21,145 bases of DNA, taken from IMG/VR virus record IMGVR_UViG_3300044707_000169, positions 1 through 21,145 of that record; one strand, given 5' to 3'. Under the pieces are notes generated by a model. That model did not search any database and was not told the origin of the DNA. It saw only the letters and a program-made list of their open reading frames with translations. This DNA comes from a virus. Every line of letters begins with the position of its first letter. The first letter of the stretch is position 1. The translations under genes were made by a program, and so were the position numbers. Of this stretch, positions 12,685 to 20,096 are shown piece by piece.

Positions 12685-15197
12685 TTGATTTCAATTTGAT
12701 AGTATGATAAAGTTGTGGAATCTCCTGCTGCACCATTCTGAATTGCAAATATGATGTATTGATTCTGCGTCCAATCGATGTTTGAATTGGTTAGTGATGC
12801 AATACCTATTGCTGCATCAGTTGGAATTGATGCATTTGCTTGTGCTGTTTGCGTATTGGTTGCACTCTTTACTATTGCAGTTCTGTCAATACCCATATAG
12901 GTTTGTCCAATTGAACCCAAAGCAATTGTAAGTAATAGCGTTGGTGCAGGGCTTACAATTGAATCGGCTGTGTTGGCATACACTCGAAGCGTGGAAATAC
13001 CAGCCCCTCCCGTCTTCCCTAACCTTGCCTTGAATTCGATAATGTTTCCTACAGATATTGTGTTAGCAGGAATCAGAACAGATACCACCTTGTTATTATT
13101 TGTGTTACCAGTAACTGCTGCTTGATTGTTTAAGTCTTTGTAGATAGTTAATGGGAATGTTGCCAATGTGCCATTACCTCTTAAATATTGCGATGCACTA
13201 CCACCAAGAAATGTAGCAAGAGTCTTATTTTTCCAAAGGTTGTTCGCACCAGTTGTATATACTAATATATCATTATTAACTGGTGTAACACTGGTAATAT
13301 CCACATCTGATAACTCATCAAGTTGGAATCCATTCTGAACGTGGACATATATCTGTCCATTCCCTGCATTGGCACGTTCAACAATCCCTACCCTTGTATA
13401 GTGGTTAGGTGCTAATGGCAGCACATTGGTTAGTGAGCCTGCCGTATTCCCAACATATAGCACATCTCCAGAGTTATATGCTGCCATATTCAAACCATCA
13501 ATCACACCTTGAGTGATGATGTATCCTCTTTGATTAGGTGCAATTGAACTACTAAAGACAAGCCCTAATGTACGAGATGATGTTGCTTCTGATGTGTTGT
13601 TGGCAAGTTTGACAGACATCCTATCACCACTTGCACCAAAGGAGTATACTGGTTGTCCCTTATTGATGGTCACACTATCTGCATTGGTGACATAGGCGAA
13701 CATCTGATTTGGTGCAACACCTAACAATTGGAAATTAGTGCCATCGTAGATTGCAATGAACTGCTGCCCTGCTGCAATATCTCCACCAACAATTGGTACT
13801 ACATTATTCTTGGATATGTTAACTGCACCAAGTCCATTGATGTTTAATGTTGATGCACCAGTATTGGCATTGGTGAACCCTATCGCATAGGCATCATTGG
13901 TATTATAGGCAGTAACTCCTGCGATGGTCACTGCATATGTATCAGTTCCCGATGCAGTGCCTCCTTGCATACCTACTGGAGCAGTGCTATCAATGGTGAA
14001 TGATGGATATGTGCCACTAATTGCAATGTTAGTCCCTGCAGTTAGGCTCACAATTTGGTCGGGAGCAGTATTGCTAACCACATTGCTTGTGATATCAATG
14101 CCAGTCCCTGCTGACAACACATCTTGTTTGCCATCGAAAGTATTCCAATCGGTTGATGATAGGTATCCATCTGATGATGTCCCTGCTTGACTTATTGAGA
14201 TGTCTGGATTAGCACCACCAGTTGATGCAATTGGTGATGTAGCAGTAACAGACTCTACAATGGTAGATGGCACTACTGGTATGGTAGGCTTATTAAGTAT
14301 CTGGTTATTCCCACTGCTTGAATTCCAATCTATCGGTTGTTGCACTAATGGAAATCCTGCACCAAGATTCACCCAATAAGTAGTATTGGTTGGCAACAAT
14401 GAATCGTTATTGGCAATACATCTATACACATTGCCATTATACCACACCACATTACCTATCACATACTGATTGTTGGTTGATGCCAAGTGGTCATTAGTGA
14501 ATGGCAGTGCTAACAATGCACCACCTCCACCACCACCACCTATTGCCACCAATGGGTCTTCTGGTGTACCATTGCCAATGATGGTGATACCATCCACTGC
14601 TACCTCTGTCAAACAAGGATTGCAAGGTTGAAAATCTGGCAATGGTATATCACCCACATTGCAGGCATCATAGCATCCATCCTCACTGAAATTAGATATT
14701 ATCACATCTATCTCCACTGCCACTGCTGCCCACTCATAATTGGGAGGCAATACCTTGTTGTCTATCTGATATCCACTTGGCAGCACCTCATAACCCACTA
14801 CACCAATGGATTGTCTAAATTGGGCATCTTGCCCACTAATCAATCTCAATACCCTTGTTGCCACCCAATCTTGTGACTCTGCTGAATCACAAGGTAAGTG
14901 GCTCTTGCGTACCATGCAGTATGCAGTAAGCGGATACCTTGTCTCATAGACAGACTTGCACCCAGACAAACGCAAGTTTTCCTGCTTGGTCATAGTGGTC
15001 TTGCCTCTCTTTGCCCAAAATATAGTACCTTGCTTGGCATCGTAGTTTGTAACTGGGATTGCCTGCCCATCACCTATGTAGTAGGTATATGCATTCTCCT
15101 CTTTGTAGTATTCTGACAGACCATAGAATTGGTCAAAGATGTTGCCTACATTTATTCGTTGGTTTAATCTCTCAATGATTTGGGTTAGTAGATTCAT
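12681..15197 (-). CDS. Neck/tail protein fused to long fibre, 838 aa
   Basis: The largest gene in the window. Residues 1-195 form a Cys-rich globular domain (NAYTYYIGDGQAIPV; WVATRVLRLISGQDAQFRQS; GCYDACN, PCNPC), probably the virion-attachment part. A run of seven Gly (220-226) forms a hinge. Residues 244-279 (YVIGNVVWYNGNVYRC ... TTYWVNLG) match the short aromatic module of chitin/carbohydrate-binding type 5/12. The shaft (285-640) has typical fibre repeats: WNSSSGNNQILNKP, GYLSSTDWNTFDGKQ, LSAGTGIDIT. The C-terminal domain (690-838) ends in QNQYIIFAIQNGAAGDSTTL and a YYQIEIK tail, likely the tip. It is the probable host-recognition protein. It overlaps its neighbours by four bases at both ends. 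The fusion of an attachment domain with a complete fibre is notable. Confidence 0.82.
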   Translation of the reverse strand: MNLLTQIIERLNQRINVGNIFDQFYGLSEYYKEENAYTYYIGDGQAIPVTNYDAKQGTIFWAKRGKTTMTKQENLRLSGCKSVYETRYPLTAYCMVRKSHLPCDSAESQDWVATRVLRLISGQDAQFRQSIGVVGYEVLPSGYQIDNKVLPPNYEWAAVAVEIDVIISNFSEDGCYDACNVGDIPLPDFQPCNPCLTEVAVDGITIIGNGTPEDPLVAIGGGGGGGALLALPFTNDHLASTNNQYVIGNVVWYNGNVYRCIANNDSLLPTNTTYWVNLGAGFPLVQQPIDWNSSSGNNQILNKPTIPVVPSTIVESVTATSPIASTGGANPDISISQAGTSSDGYLSSTDWNTFDGKQDVLSAGTGIDITSNVVSNTAPDQIVSLTAGTNIAISGTYPSFTIDSTAPVGMQGGTASGTDTYAVTIAGVTAYNTNDAYAIGFTNANTGASTLNINGLGAVNISKNNVVPIVGGDIAAGQQFIAIYDGTNFQLLGVAPNQMFAYVTNADSVTINKGQPVYSFGASGDRMSVKLANNTSEATSSRTLGLVFSSSIAPNQRGYIITQGVIDGLNMAAYNSGDVLYVGNTAGSLTNVLPLAPNHYTRVGIVERANAGNGQIYVHVQNGFQLDELSDVDITSVTPVNNDILVYTTGANNLWKNKTLATFLGGSASQYLRGNGTLATFPLTIYKDLNNQAAVTGNTNNNKVVSVLIPANTISVGNIIEFKARLGKTGGAGISTLRVYANTADSIVSPAPTLLLTIALGSIGQTYMGIDRTAIVKSATNTQTAQANASIPTDAAIGIASLTNSNIDWTQNQYIIFAIQNGAAGDSTTLSYYQIEIK

Positions 15198-15706
15198 CGT
15201 TGACTTAATGCGTTTGTGATTTGTTCAACTATTTGGTCAAGGTGGTCTTGCAACATTTCTTCTTGCTCTTCTTTTGTTGGTTCGAAGATGACACCATACC
15301 CTCTGAATGATTTATAAACTGGATTTACCTCTCTACCAAATTGCAATCCTTGTGCTTTCTTAAATTCGTCTGATGGTAATATAATCCCACATGATAGTCC
15401 AGCAGTCGCAACATCCACATTGATGAATGCAGAGCGCAAGAACCCAGTTAACTCCAATGGTATTGGTCTCTTTTTTTTCTTTGCTTCATATTGTGGAGAA
15501 TAGTCAGAGTTATAGTCTCCTCCTCTACGAGCAGGTCTTGGTATCTTAATCCCTGCTGTATTCTTATTTCCACCACTCTTCTCAAAGATACGTTTGAACA
15601 TTAGTCTCTTCATCTCCCTAACTGCTGAATAGAGAGGAGTGAATTGACTCTCCCATTGAGCATATAGGTTATCAAGATTATCTTGTATCTCCTTTGGTGT
15701 AGGCAT
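15194..15706 (-). CDS. Head-tail joining / tail completion candidate, 170 aa
   Basis: A 170-aa protein with an N-terminal helix (LDNLYAQWESQFTPLYSAVR), a basic, Gly-rich linker (about 43-80, with GGDYNSDYSPQYEAKKKKRP), then LTGFLRSAFINVDVA, a beta-rich stretch, GLQFGREVNPVYKSFRGYGV and an acidic C-terminal helix (EEQEEMLQDHLDQIVEQ). The 'L-T-G-x-L-R-x-S ... F-G ... RxF-x-G-F/Y' order resembles virion-morphogenesis and neck proteins (gp10- or tail-completion-like), so I propose a head-tail joining role. The position between a structural protein and the fibre agrees. Not certain. Confidence 0.6.
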   Translation of the reverse strand: MPTPKEIQDNLDNLYAQWESQFTPLYSAVREMKRLMFKRIFEKSGGNKNTAGIKIPRPARRGGDYNSDYSPQYEAKKKKRPIPLELTGFLRSAFINVDVATAGLSCGIILPSDEFKKAQGLQFGREVNPVYKSFRGYGVIFEPTKEEQEEMLQDHLDQIVEQITNALSQR

Positions 15707-16752
15707 TATGGTAGAGCAGTTACATACTTAATATTCTTTCTGCAATCCCAACAATGATTGTCATCTGGTAGCCTCATATTCTTTATCAATGCCTCCAGTT
15801 CTAAATTATAGTTCTCCATTGCAGTATCCCTTGCTGCCACGATACCTTCAAATGCAGGAGCAGTTGCGAATGGCTTACTACCCTTGTTGATTGTAATGGT
15901 AGTATTGACTCGTTGGTTAGGTGCAATGGTGAGTGCATAGTTGTAAATCTCCACTGCCGTTGCATATGCCAATGGCAATGCCATCAATCCACCCACTGAA
16001 CACATCCAAGATTGTCTGTCACAATTCACGTTGTAGTTAAGTGACATACCAGTGGTATACTTTGATGTCTTTGATGATAGCACATTAGTACCATCAGTGG
16101 TAAGTTCAATACCAATGGCATCTACGAATGGACAGATGTGCGCCTCTCTAACCTTGCCTCCACAATCGTAGCAAGCACCCTTCTTTGGGATGAACTTGAT
16201 GGTGTCAATAGTTGATTCATATACAAATGCCAAGTCTAACTTGCGCCTCCCTGCCTTGAACTCTGAACCAATAAACTGCTCAATACCACCCTCTGCATAG
16301 GTAATGGTCTTGATGAGTTTAAGAGTGGTCATATCGAAGACCAACACTGGTACATTAACACTGGCAGAACCAATAGCCAAGTTGATATCAGAGATGTACA
16401 GATTCAGATATGATAGATTGTTTGGGTCTATCTTGAGCCTTATGCCACCATACTTGCCTACACCCAATTGAGTCTGAACATTGGAATAGTCTGTTAGGAC
16501 TTGTCCAATCCTCTTGCCTTCAATGATGGTATCTGCCTTCATTGCAGGAGTCAATCGTAGCAGTACATCAGATGACAACTTGCGCCACGCAAACTGCCTC
16601 TTGTCAATGAATAGGTCTACACCACTCACATATTGGTCAGTGATTACTTGACCAAGGAATGTTTGATTGATGCCTAATTCATCTATGTATAAACCAGTCG
16701 ATGGTTCTGGTAGGCTGCACTCTTTCAATCCAATTAGAGATTCAATGCACAT
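15706..16752 (-). CDS. Cys-rich virion structural protein, 348 aa
   Basis: A 348-aa protein starting MCIESLIGLKEC and SGLYIDELGI-like (TGLYIDELGINQ, 19-30), a start I know from uncharacterised structural proteins of Bacteroidota phages. Two Cys-x-x-Cys pairs, CYDC (194-197) with C207, and CWDC (334-337), plus C244 and C251, could bind a metal or form cross-links. The remainder is mixed alpha/beta with no membrane segment. It directly follows the capsid gene and the terminator at 16774-16799, and its stop overlaps the next ATG by one base. Likely a neck, portal-adaptor or tail component; exact role unknown. Confidence 0.68.
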   Translation of the reverse strand: MCIESLIGLKECSLPEPSTGLYIDELGINQTFLGQVITDQYVSGVDLFIDKRQFAWRKLSSDVLLRLTPAMKADTIIEGKRIGQVLTDYSNVQTQLGVGKYGGIRLKIDPNNLSYLNLYISDINLAIGSASVNVPVLVFDMTTLKLIKTITYAEGGIEQFIGSEFKAGRRKLDLAFVYESTIDTIKFIPKKGACYDCGGKVREAHICPFVDAIGIELTTDGTNVLSSKTSKYTTGMSLNYNVNCDRQSWMCSVGGLMALPLAYATAVEIYNYALTIAPNQRVNTTITINKGSKPFATAPAFEGIVAARDTAMENYNLELEALIKNMRLPDDNHCWDCRKNIKYVTALP

Positions 16753-16773
16753 CGTATTATTTTTTGTAAAGAT

Positions 16774-16799
16774 AAAAAAAAGAGGGGATTGCTCCCCTC
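16774..16799 (-). terminator. Terminator after the capsid gene
   Basis: On the minus strand GAGGGGA (16799-16793) pairs with TCCCCTC (16788-16782) around a 4-nt loop, followed by eight T (16781-16774). It starts immediately after the micro-ORF stop codon and would end most capsid transcripts; read-through would feed the structural operon downstream. Confidence 0.85.
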
Positions 16800-16871
16800 C
16801 TATTCTGTGGTTAGGTTATCTAATCCATCTTGGGTCAATAAGTCCTCATCTGCTTGAGACAATAAACTCAC
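16800..16871 (-). CDS. Micro-ORF, 23 aa, or frameshift extension of the capsid protein
   Basis: Between the capsid stop and the terminator lies a reading frame from a GTG at 16871 to a TAG at 16802-16800, encoding SLLSQADEDLLTQDG and then LDNLTTE. The protein-like, repeating pattern (LLSQADED, LLTQDGLD, NLTTE) resembles small Bacteroidota-phage proteins rich in 'LxxxxGDxLxTE'. It fills the gap exactly and ends at the base of the hairpin. It can be read as a stand-alone GTG-start gene or as the -1-frame extension of the capsid protein, reached through the heptamer at 16883-16889. Confidence 0.5.
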   Translation of the reverse strand: MSLLSQADEDLLTQDGLDNLTTE

Positions 16872-16879
16872 TGACCCTA

Positions 16880-17920
16880 CTATGGGTTTACGATGCTAAC
16901 GCAGTTAACGTAGTTAACGCCACTGAATTTGTCTGATGCCTCATAGATGTCAGTTGGAAGAGTCACAATCTTTCCAGTTGTGGTCAACACTATTGACAAA
17001 TTTCCGCAATCATCCTTCATGGTTAAATCAGCAGGCAGACCAGCAGGAGTGAATACCAAGGTCTTTGAGTAGTTGCTTCCTGCAACTGGCGTGATACCTT
17101 GATTCCAATCTGCCAAGTTGAATGATAACCACTGGATTGCTCCTGCGGTTGTTACCAATGCAGAATTCTGGTCTCCTTGTGCTGCTGCTAAACGAGCATC
17201 ATAGGCGAACCCGAAACCATTCTGCTGAGTGATGGCAAGCAAGTCAATACCATATTGAGTGCAGCATCCTGCAGCCATAGCATTAGCATAGCGTTGCATT
17301 GCAGCACCACCGAATGCGATTGGTGCAGCAGGATAGTTAGCCATACGAGTTGCCTGCTGAATGTCAGCAATAGCGAATGGGTTTGGTTCATTGCCAGAGA
17401 TAGTTGCAATCTCCAAGCAGTCACCAGTTACTGAATAGAAGCCTTCAACATCAGTACCCCATTTACCAATCTCTGCAACGGCTTGAGTCGCAGCAGCAGA
17501 TGCCACCTTGCGGTCTAACACATCCATCAAACGCATTACCGACTCAAGTACATAACGTGAGTTGTCTTGGCAGTGACGAGCGATGTCAGCAGCATTAATA
17601 AGTTGAGATGCTTGGTATGTATCAGTCACATCCAATGTGTAGGTTGTGGTTGAATCACCATAGGTGTTGGTTGATGTACAAGTGAGGATGTCACCACCTT
17701 CTTCCACTTCTGTTTCGGGAAGACGCTGAATCCAACGTGCTTGCACAGTTTTTAACTTACCACCACTTGGTGATACCTCTTGGCGAATTAATTTTACGTT
17801 TTCGGGAGATAGGAGGAATTCCAAGAATGGTAATTGCTCTCGTTGTCCCACTTCAATGAATAGTTCACTAAGTGACATTTGCACATTAGGACATTCAGAT
17901 AGTATGCGTGAAATTGACAT
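16880..17920 (-). CDS. Major capsid protein (probable)
   Basis: A 346-aa protein that builds the icosahedral shell. I assign it from context more than from motifs: it follows a scaffold-like gene, has its own strong promoter and terminator as expected for the most abundant protein, and has the right length. The sequence has an extended N-arm, then SENVKLIRQEVSPSGGKL-like beta stretches, an Ala/Asn-rich central domain (AADIARHCQDNSRYVLESVM; KVASAAATQAVAEIGKWG; AAPIAFGGAAMQRYANAMAA) and a beta C-terminus. It ends in VSIVNP followed by two consecutive TAG codons. An AAACCCA heptamer spans the last codons. Codon use is smoother than in neighbours, in line with high expression. Confidence 0.82.
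   Translation of the reverse strand: MSISRILSECPNVQMSLSELFIEVGQREQLPFLEFLLSPENVKLIRQEVSPSGGKLKTVQARWIQRLPETEVEEGGDILTCTSTNTYGDSTTTYTLDVTDTYQASQLINAADIARHCQDNSRYVLESVMRLMDVLDRKVASAAATQAVAEIGKWGTDVEGFYSVTGDCLEIATISGNEPNPFAIADIQQATRMANYPAAPIAFGGAAMQRYANAMAAGCCTQYGIDLLAITQQNGFGFAYDARLAAAQGDQNSALVTTAGAIQWLSFNLADWNQGITPVAGSNYSKTLVFTPAGLPADLTMKDDCGNLSIVLTTTGKIVTLPTDIYEASDKFSGVNYVNCVSIVNP
16883..16889 (-). other. Possible -1 slippery heptamer (AAACCCA)
   Basis: On the minus strand the last two sense codons of the capsid gene read A-AAC-CCA, a formal X-XXY-YYZ heptamer directly followed by TAG. After a -1 shift, reading continues for 28 codons without a stop until the TAG at 16802-16800, and the hairpin at 16782-16799 lies after it. 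C as the YYY base is not among the most efficient choices, so this is a candidate only. Confidence 0.35.
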
Positions 17921-18016
17921 AGTTTTAAAATTGATTGGTTACGCATTCGTTTATTAGGCTGAATGCTGCTGCCTACAATTGCCATATGAGTTTGGCGAAC
18001 TACATCATAGATTCTG

Positions 18017-18042
18017 CAAAGATATGTAATTTATATAAACAA
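18017..18042 (-). promoter_or_regulatory. Capsid gene promoter
   Basis: On the minus strand TTG (18042-18040), 15 bp of AT-rich spacer, TATCTTTG (18024-18017), a full TAnnTTTG match. The spacing is shorter than the usual 17-20. The TTG overlaps the U-run of the terminator at 18041-18066. The leader to the ATG at 17920 is about 90 bases. Confidence 0.55.
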
Positions 18043-18066
18043 AAAAAAGAGGGACTCTCATCCCTC
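18041..18066 (-). terminator. Second of two tandem terminators before the capsid gene
   Basis: On the minus strand GAGGGA (18066-18061) pairs with TCCCTC (18054-18049) around a 6-nt loop, followed by eight T (18048-18041). With the hairpin at 18107-18137 it insulates the capsid promoter from upstream transcription. Confidence 0.78.
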
Positions 18067-18106
18067 CTTGTCTGCAAATACCAAAGACACTTGGTATGCC
18101 AAAGAT

Positions 18107-18137
18107 AAAAAAAGATGGGAGGACTATGCCTCCCCAT
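18107..18137 (-). terminator. Terminator after the 189-aa cassette gene
   Basis: On the minus strand GGGAGG (18134-18129) pairs with CCTCCC (18122-18117), flanked by further AT pairs, followed by ATC and seven T (18113-18107). It lies six bases after the cassette gene and is of the same GGGGAGG type as the hairpins at 4380, 7937 and 20544. Confidence 0.8.
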
Positions 18138-18142
18138 TTAGA

Positions 18143-18712
18143 TTATTTTTGTTCGTATAACCAATCTATAAACTTGCCTTCAAAATTGATTACATTACCT
18201 TCTTCATTAAGTTGTGGCTCAATAAATACTTCAGAAAGTATCTGAATGTTTTCAAATATAGCGTTACCCTTTCCACTTACTTTACCAGTAAAATCTGCTT
18301 TATACTTGCGCACTCTAACTTTAACTGAATATCCTTTATTCTCAAGAGTTTTTATTTTCTTTGGAAGACCAACACATCCAGTTGGAGTTGAGAAGAATAA
18401 TCCAAACTTGCCATATCTTGCACCCACTGAAATTTGATTTCCTTCCAAATCAGTTAACACAATAACTTTTGAATCTATTTCACAATACCCCTTTTCAAGA
18501 GTTTCTAAACTATAATTCATCTTTATACGAGCCTCATATTCTCTTGAAGAATCAGCAGCAGCGTGGTAAGGATTGCCAAAAGAATAATCATCAACGCAAT
18601 TAAAATAGTTTTGCATCCGATATTCGTTGTTCTGTTTTATATCATCAACTACTGATTGATAAGATGCAATAATCTGGTCTCTTGTTACTGATGTTGTTGC
18701 TTGAGTGTTCAT
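18143..18712 (-). CDS. Inserted cassette gene, hypothetical protein, 189 aa
   Basis: A 189-aa soluble protein of unknown family. The ATG at 18712 (MNTQATTSVTRDQI) was chosen because upstream codons lie in the promoter. The N-terminal third is helical (QSVVDDIKQNNEYRMQNYFN), the rest beta-rich (KVIVLTDLEGNQISVGARYG; YSVKVRVRKYKADFTGKV). The coding sequence is more AT-rich than the flanking head genes. It sits between the terminator at 18794-18823, its promoter (18741-18770) and the terminator at 18107-18137, i.e. it splits the head operon between the scaffold group and the capsid gene. It is therefore probably expressed at a different time and for a non-structural purpose (inference). Confidence 0.8.
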   Translation of the reverse strand: MNTQATTSVTRDQIIASYQSVVDDIKQNNEYRMQNYFNCVDDYSFGNPYHAAADSSREYEARIKMNYSLETLEKGYCEIDSKVIVLTDLEGNQISVGARYGKFGLFFSTPTGCVGLPKKIKTLENKGYSVKVRVRKYKADFTGKVSGKGNAIFENIQILSEVFIEPQLNEEGNVINFEGKFIDWLYEQK

Positions 18713-18740
18713 AGTGTAAATGTTTAAGTGTTTGATGCAG

Positions 18741-18770
18741 CAAAGATGAAACTTTATTTTGATTCTGCAA
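18741..18770 (-). promoter_or_regulatory. Shared cassette promoter (copy 2)
   Basis: On the minus strand TTG (18770-18768), 19 bp, CATCTTTG (18748-18741), then CTGCATCAAACA. The spacer CAGAATCAAAATAAAGTTT differs from copy 1 at very few positions. The -7 element has C for the first T of TAnnTTTG. Confidence 0.72.
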
Positions 18771-18793
18771 TACCTAAACAAAAATAAATCAAT

Positions 18794-18823
18794 AAAAAAA
18801 ATGGGCAACATTCCTGCTGCCCA
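18794..18823 (-). terminator. Terminator after the 90-aa gene
   Basis: On the minus strand TGGGCA (18823-18818) pairs with TGCCCA (18807-18802) around a 10-nt loop, followed by T8 (from 18801 down). It ends the scaffold-group transcript before the cassette promoter. Confidence 0.78.
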
Positions 18824-18869
18824 AACCCTAAACTATTATATGAACGAAACTCAATGCAAATATAAACAA

Positions 18870-19142
18870 TTACGGCAATTCAATCTTACCAAAGAATGGT
18901 TTATCTGATATTGATTTTTTGCCTTGGCAAGACCATAGTTGCCTTGCCCACCAATTAGCACTACCCCTTGGTGACGGGATGCCATTGCTTCTTGCACAAT
19001 AGTTATCTCCTGCATCAGTTCCTACCTTGATTCGGTAACCAGATGCACCAAAGTGTACCTCATTGCCATCCTCATCCACTGCCTTATACTTCTTCCCTTC
19101 TCTATCGGATGCAGTCACATTGTACCCTTCATACATCGGCAT
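18870..19142 (-). CDS. Conserved phage protein with YCARSNGI and W-x-C-x-GKKS motifs, 90 aa
   Basis: A 90-aa basic protein. The sequence KKYKAVDEDGNEVHFGASGY (18-37 or so), GDNYCARSNGIPSP and ARQLWSCQGKKS gives the pattern 'KY.A...DG..V.FGA.GY ... YCARS.GI ... W.C.GKKS', which I recognise from small proteins of many environmental phages, usually in the head gene region. Its role is unknown to me; two Cys and several aromatic residues suggest a compact, perhaps metal- or nucleic-acid-binding domain. It overlaps the upstream 49-aa gene by 14 bases. Confidence 0.8.
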   Translation of the reverse strand: MPMYEGYNVTASDREGKKYKAVDEDGNEVHFGASGYRIKVGTDAGDNYCARSNGIPSPRGSANWWARQLWSCQGKKSISDKPFFGKIELP

Positions 19143-19278
19143 ACTGAGTCTGTTTTGCGTGGTTAATTACAATCTGTAGTGCAGCAGTTAATTTGTGTGG
19201 TGCTACCATCTCTTGCTCTAATCCTTCACGCCACCTTTGATGGTGTTCCAAAATCTTGATGGCAATACCTAAACTCAT
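19129..19278 (-). CDS. Small conserved phage protein, 49 aa
   Basis: A short gene below common ORF cut-offs: MSLGIAIKILEHHQRWREG, then an acidic turn and HKLTAALQIVINHAKQ. The 'A-I-x-I-L-x-x-H-x-x-W-R-x-G ... L-x-x-A-(L/I)-x-x-(V/I)-(I/V)' pattern is frequent in tiny phage genes of unknown function. The ATG overlaps the scaffold stop as ATGA (19275-19278) and its stop is overlapped by the next gene, so the coupled layout supports it strongly. Confidence 0.8.
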   Translation of the reverse strand: MSLGIAIKILEHHQRWREGLEQEMVAPHKLTAALQIVINHAKQTQYADV

Positions 19279-20096
19279 TTAGTAAAGAATCTTGGATTAA
19301 CACCACGCACCTTCTTGTCTTGTCCACTCTCAATTGGTGATACTGAACCTGCACGAGTTAATGTTGGCATAGGCTTGCCTGCATGAGGATTCTTCTGGAT
19401 TATTCCTGCCTCTGTTGCCTCCCTCAATAACACATCAGATAGATTTAAGAATGTGCCTGCCTTGTCTTTAGATTTGAGCCTCTCTCCACTGGTCTTATCC
19501 TTAACCACGAATGCACCATCATCCTCAATATCCAATAGATACTTGTCTGCAATGGCACTCTTGAATCCACGAATAGTATATTCATTCACAGATGGGTCAA
19601 GTTTAATGGATGACAATTCCTTTTCAAAAGTGTGGTTAATCTTGGAAGACTTCTGCTCTTCTGCCATCTTAATCTTGAACTGCTCAAATTGATTGATTGC
19701 ATCTTGTCTGGCTGTGTCAACATCCACCACCTTCTTTTCAAGAGTCTTATACTTCTTCTCCCAATCCCTAACTAATTCCTCACTGCCAGTGTTAGTGGCA
19801 CGTTTCTCCCAATCCTCTCTCTGCTTATCATACTCATTCTTGGCTCGTTCTGATGCAGTGCGTATCACCTCCTCTACTTTCTTGTCCTTGAAATCATCCT
19901 CTGTCAATGTCACTCCGAATGGCTCAAATGCCTTACGAGTCACATTGGATATTGTACCAGTTAGTTTACCAATCTTGGCACTCATCTCCTTGGCTTCAAT
20001 CCAATTCTCTTGGAACTTCTCTTTTGCTTCTTCTACGTTTTCCGCTTGGTCGAGATTGAGGAACTTCATCAGTTCCAATGCTTCTTCTGGTTTCAT
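19275..20096 (-). CDS. Scaffold-like capsid assembly protein, 273 aa
   Basis: A 273-aa protein with a long charged coiled-coil core (about 15-165, e.g. EEAKEKFQENWIEAKEMSAK and EKKYKTLEKKVVDVDTARQD). A small C-terminal domain follows (ELSSIKLDPSVNEYTIRGFK; DKYLLDIEDDGAFVV), then a basic tail rich in Gly/Pro/Lys ending KVRGVNPRFFTK. This layout - helical body with a basic capsid-binding tail, just before the major capsid gene - is that of phage scaffolding proteins, which shape the prohead and then leave. Sequence divergence is normal in this class. The N-terminus overlaps an upstream small gene by 101 bases. Confidence 0.82.
   Translation of the reverse strand: MKPEEALELMKFLNLDQAENVEEAKEKFQENWIEAKEMSAKIGKLTGTISNVTRKAFEPFGVTLTEDDFKDKKVEEVIRTASERAKNEYDKQREDWEKRATNTGSEELVRDWEKKYKTLEKKVVDVDTARQDAINQFEQFKIKMAEEQKSSKINHTFEKELSSIKLDPSVNEYTIRGFKSAIADKYLLDIEDDGAFVVKDKTSGERLKSKDKAGTFLNLSDVLLREATEAGIIQKNPHAGKPMPTLTRAGSVSPIESGQDKKVRGVNPRFFTK

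Noticed and set aside
13924-14190. Open frames on the plus strand across the window (for example 586-1020, 6415-6768, 7433-7837, 13924-14190, 19693-20136)
   Set aside because: They lie opposite well-supported minus-strand genes, have no independent promoter or plausible domains, and show the Ser/Leu-rich make-up of antisense shadows.
18079-18105. Inverted repeat TACCAA/TTGGTA with TATTTGCAG between the two tandem terminators
   Set aside because: Could be another promoter or operator, but the -7 match is poor, spacing is off and the second terminator follows at once; not strong enough to call.
18852-18860. TATATTTG after the 90-aa gene as a promoter
   Set aside because: No good TTG partner, and the transcript would meet the terminator at 18794-18823 before any gene.
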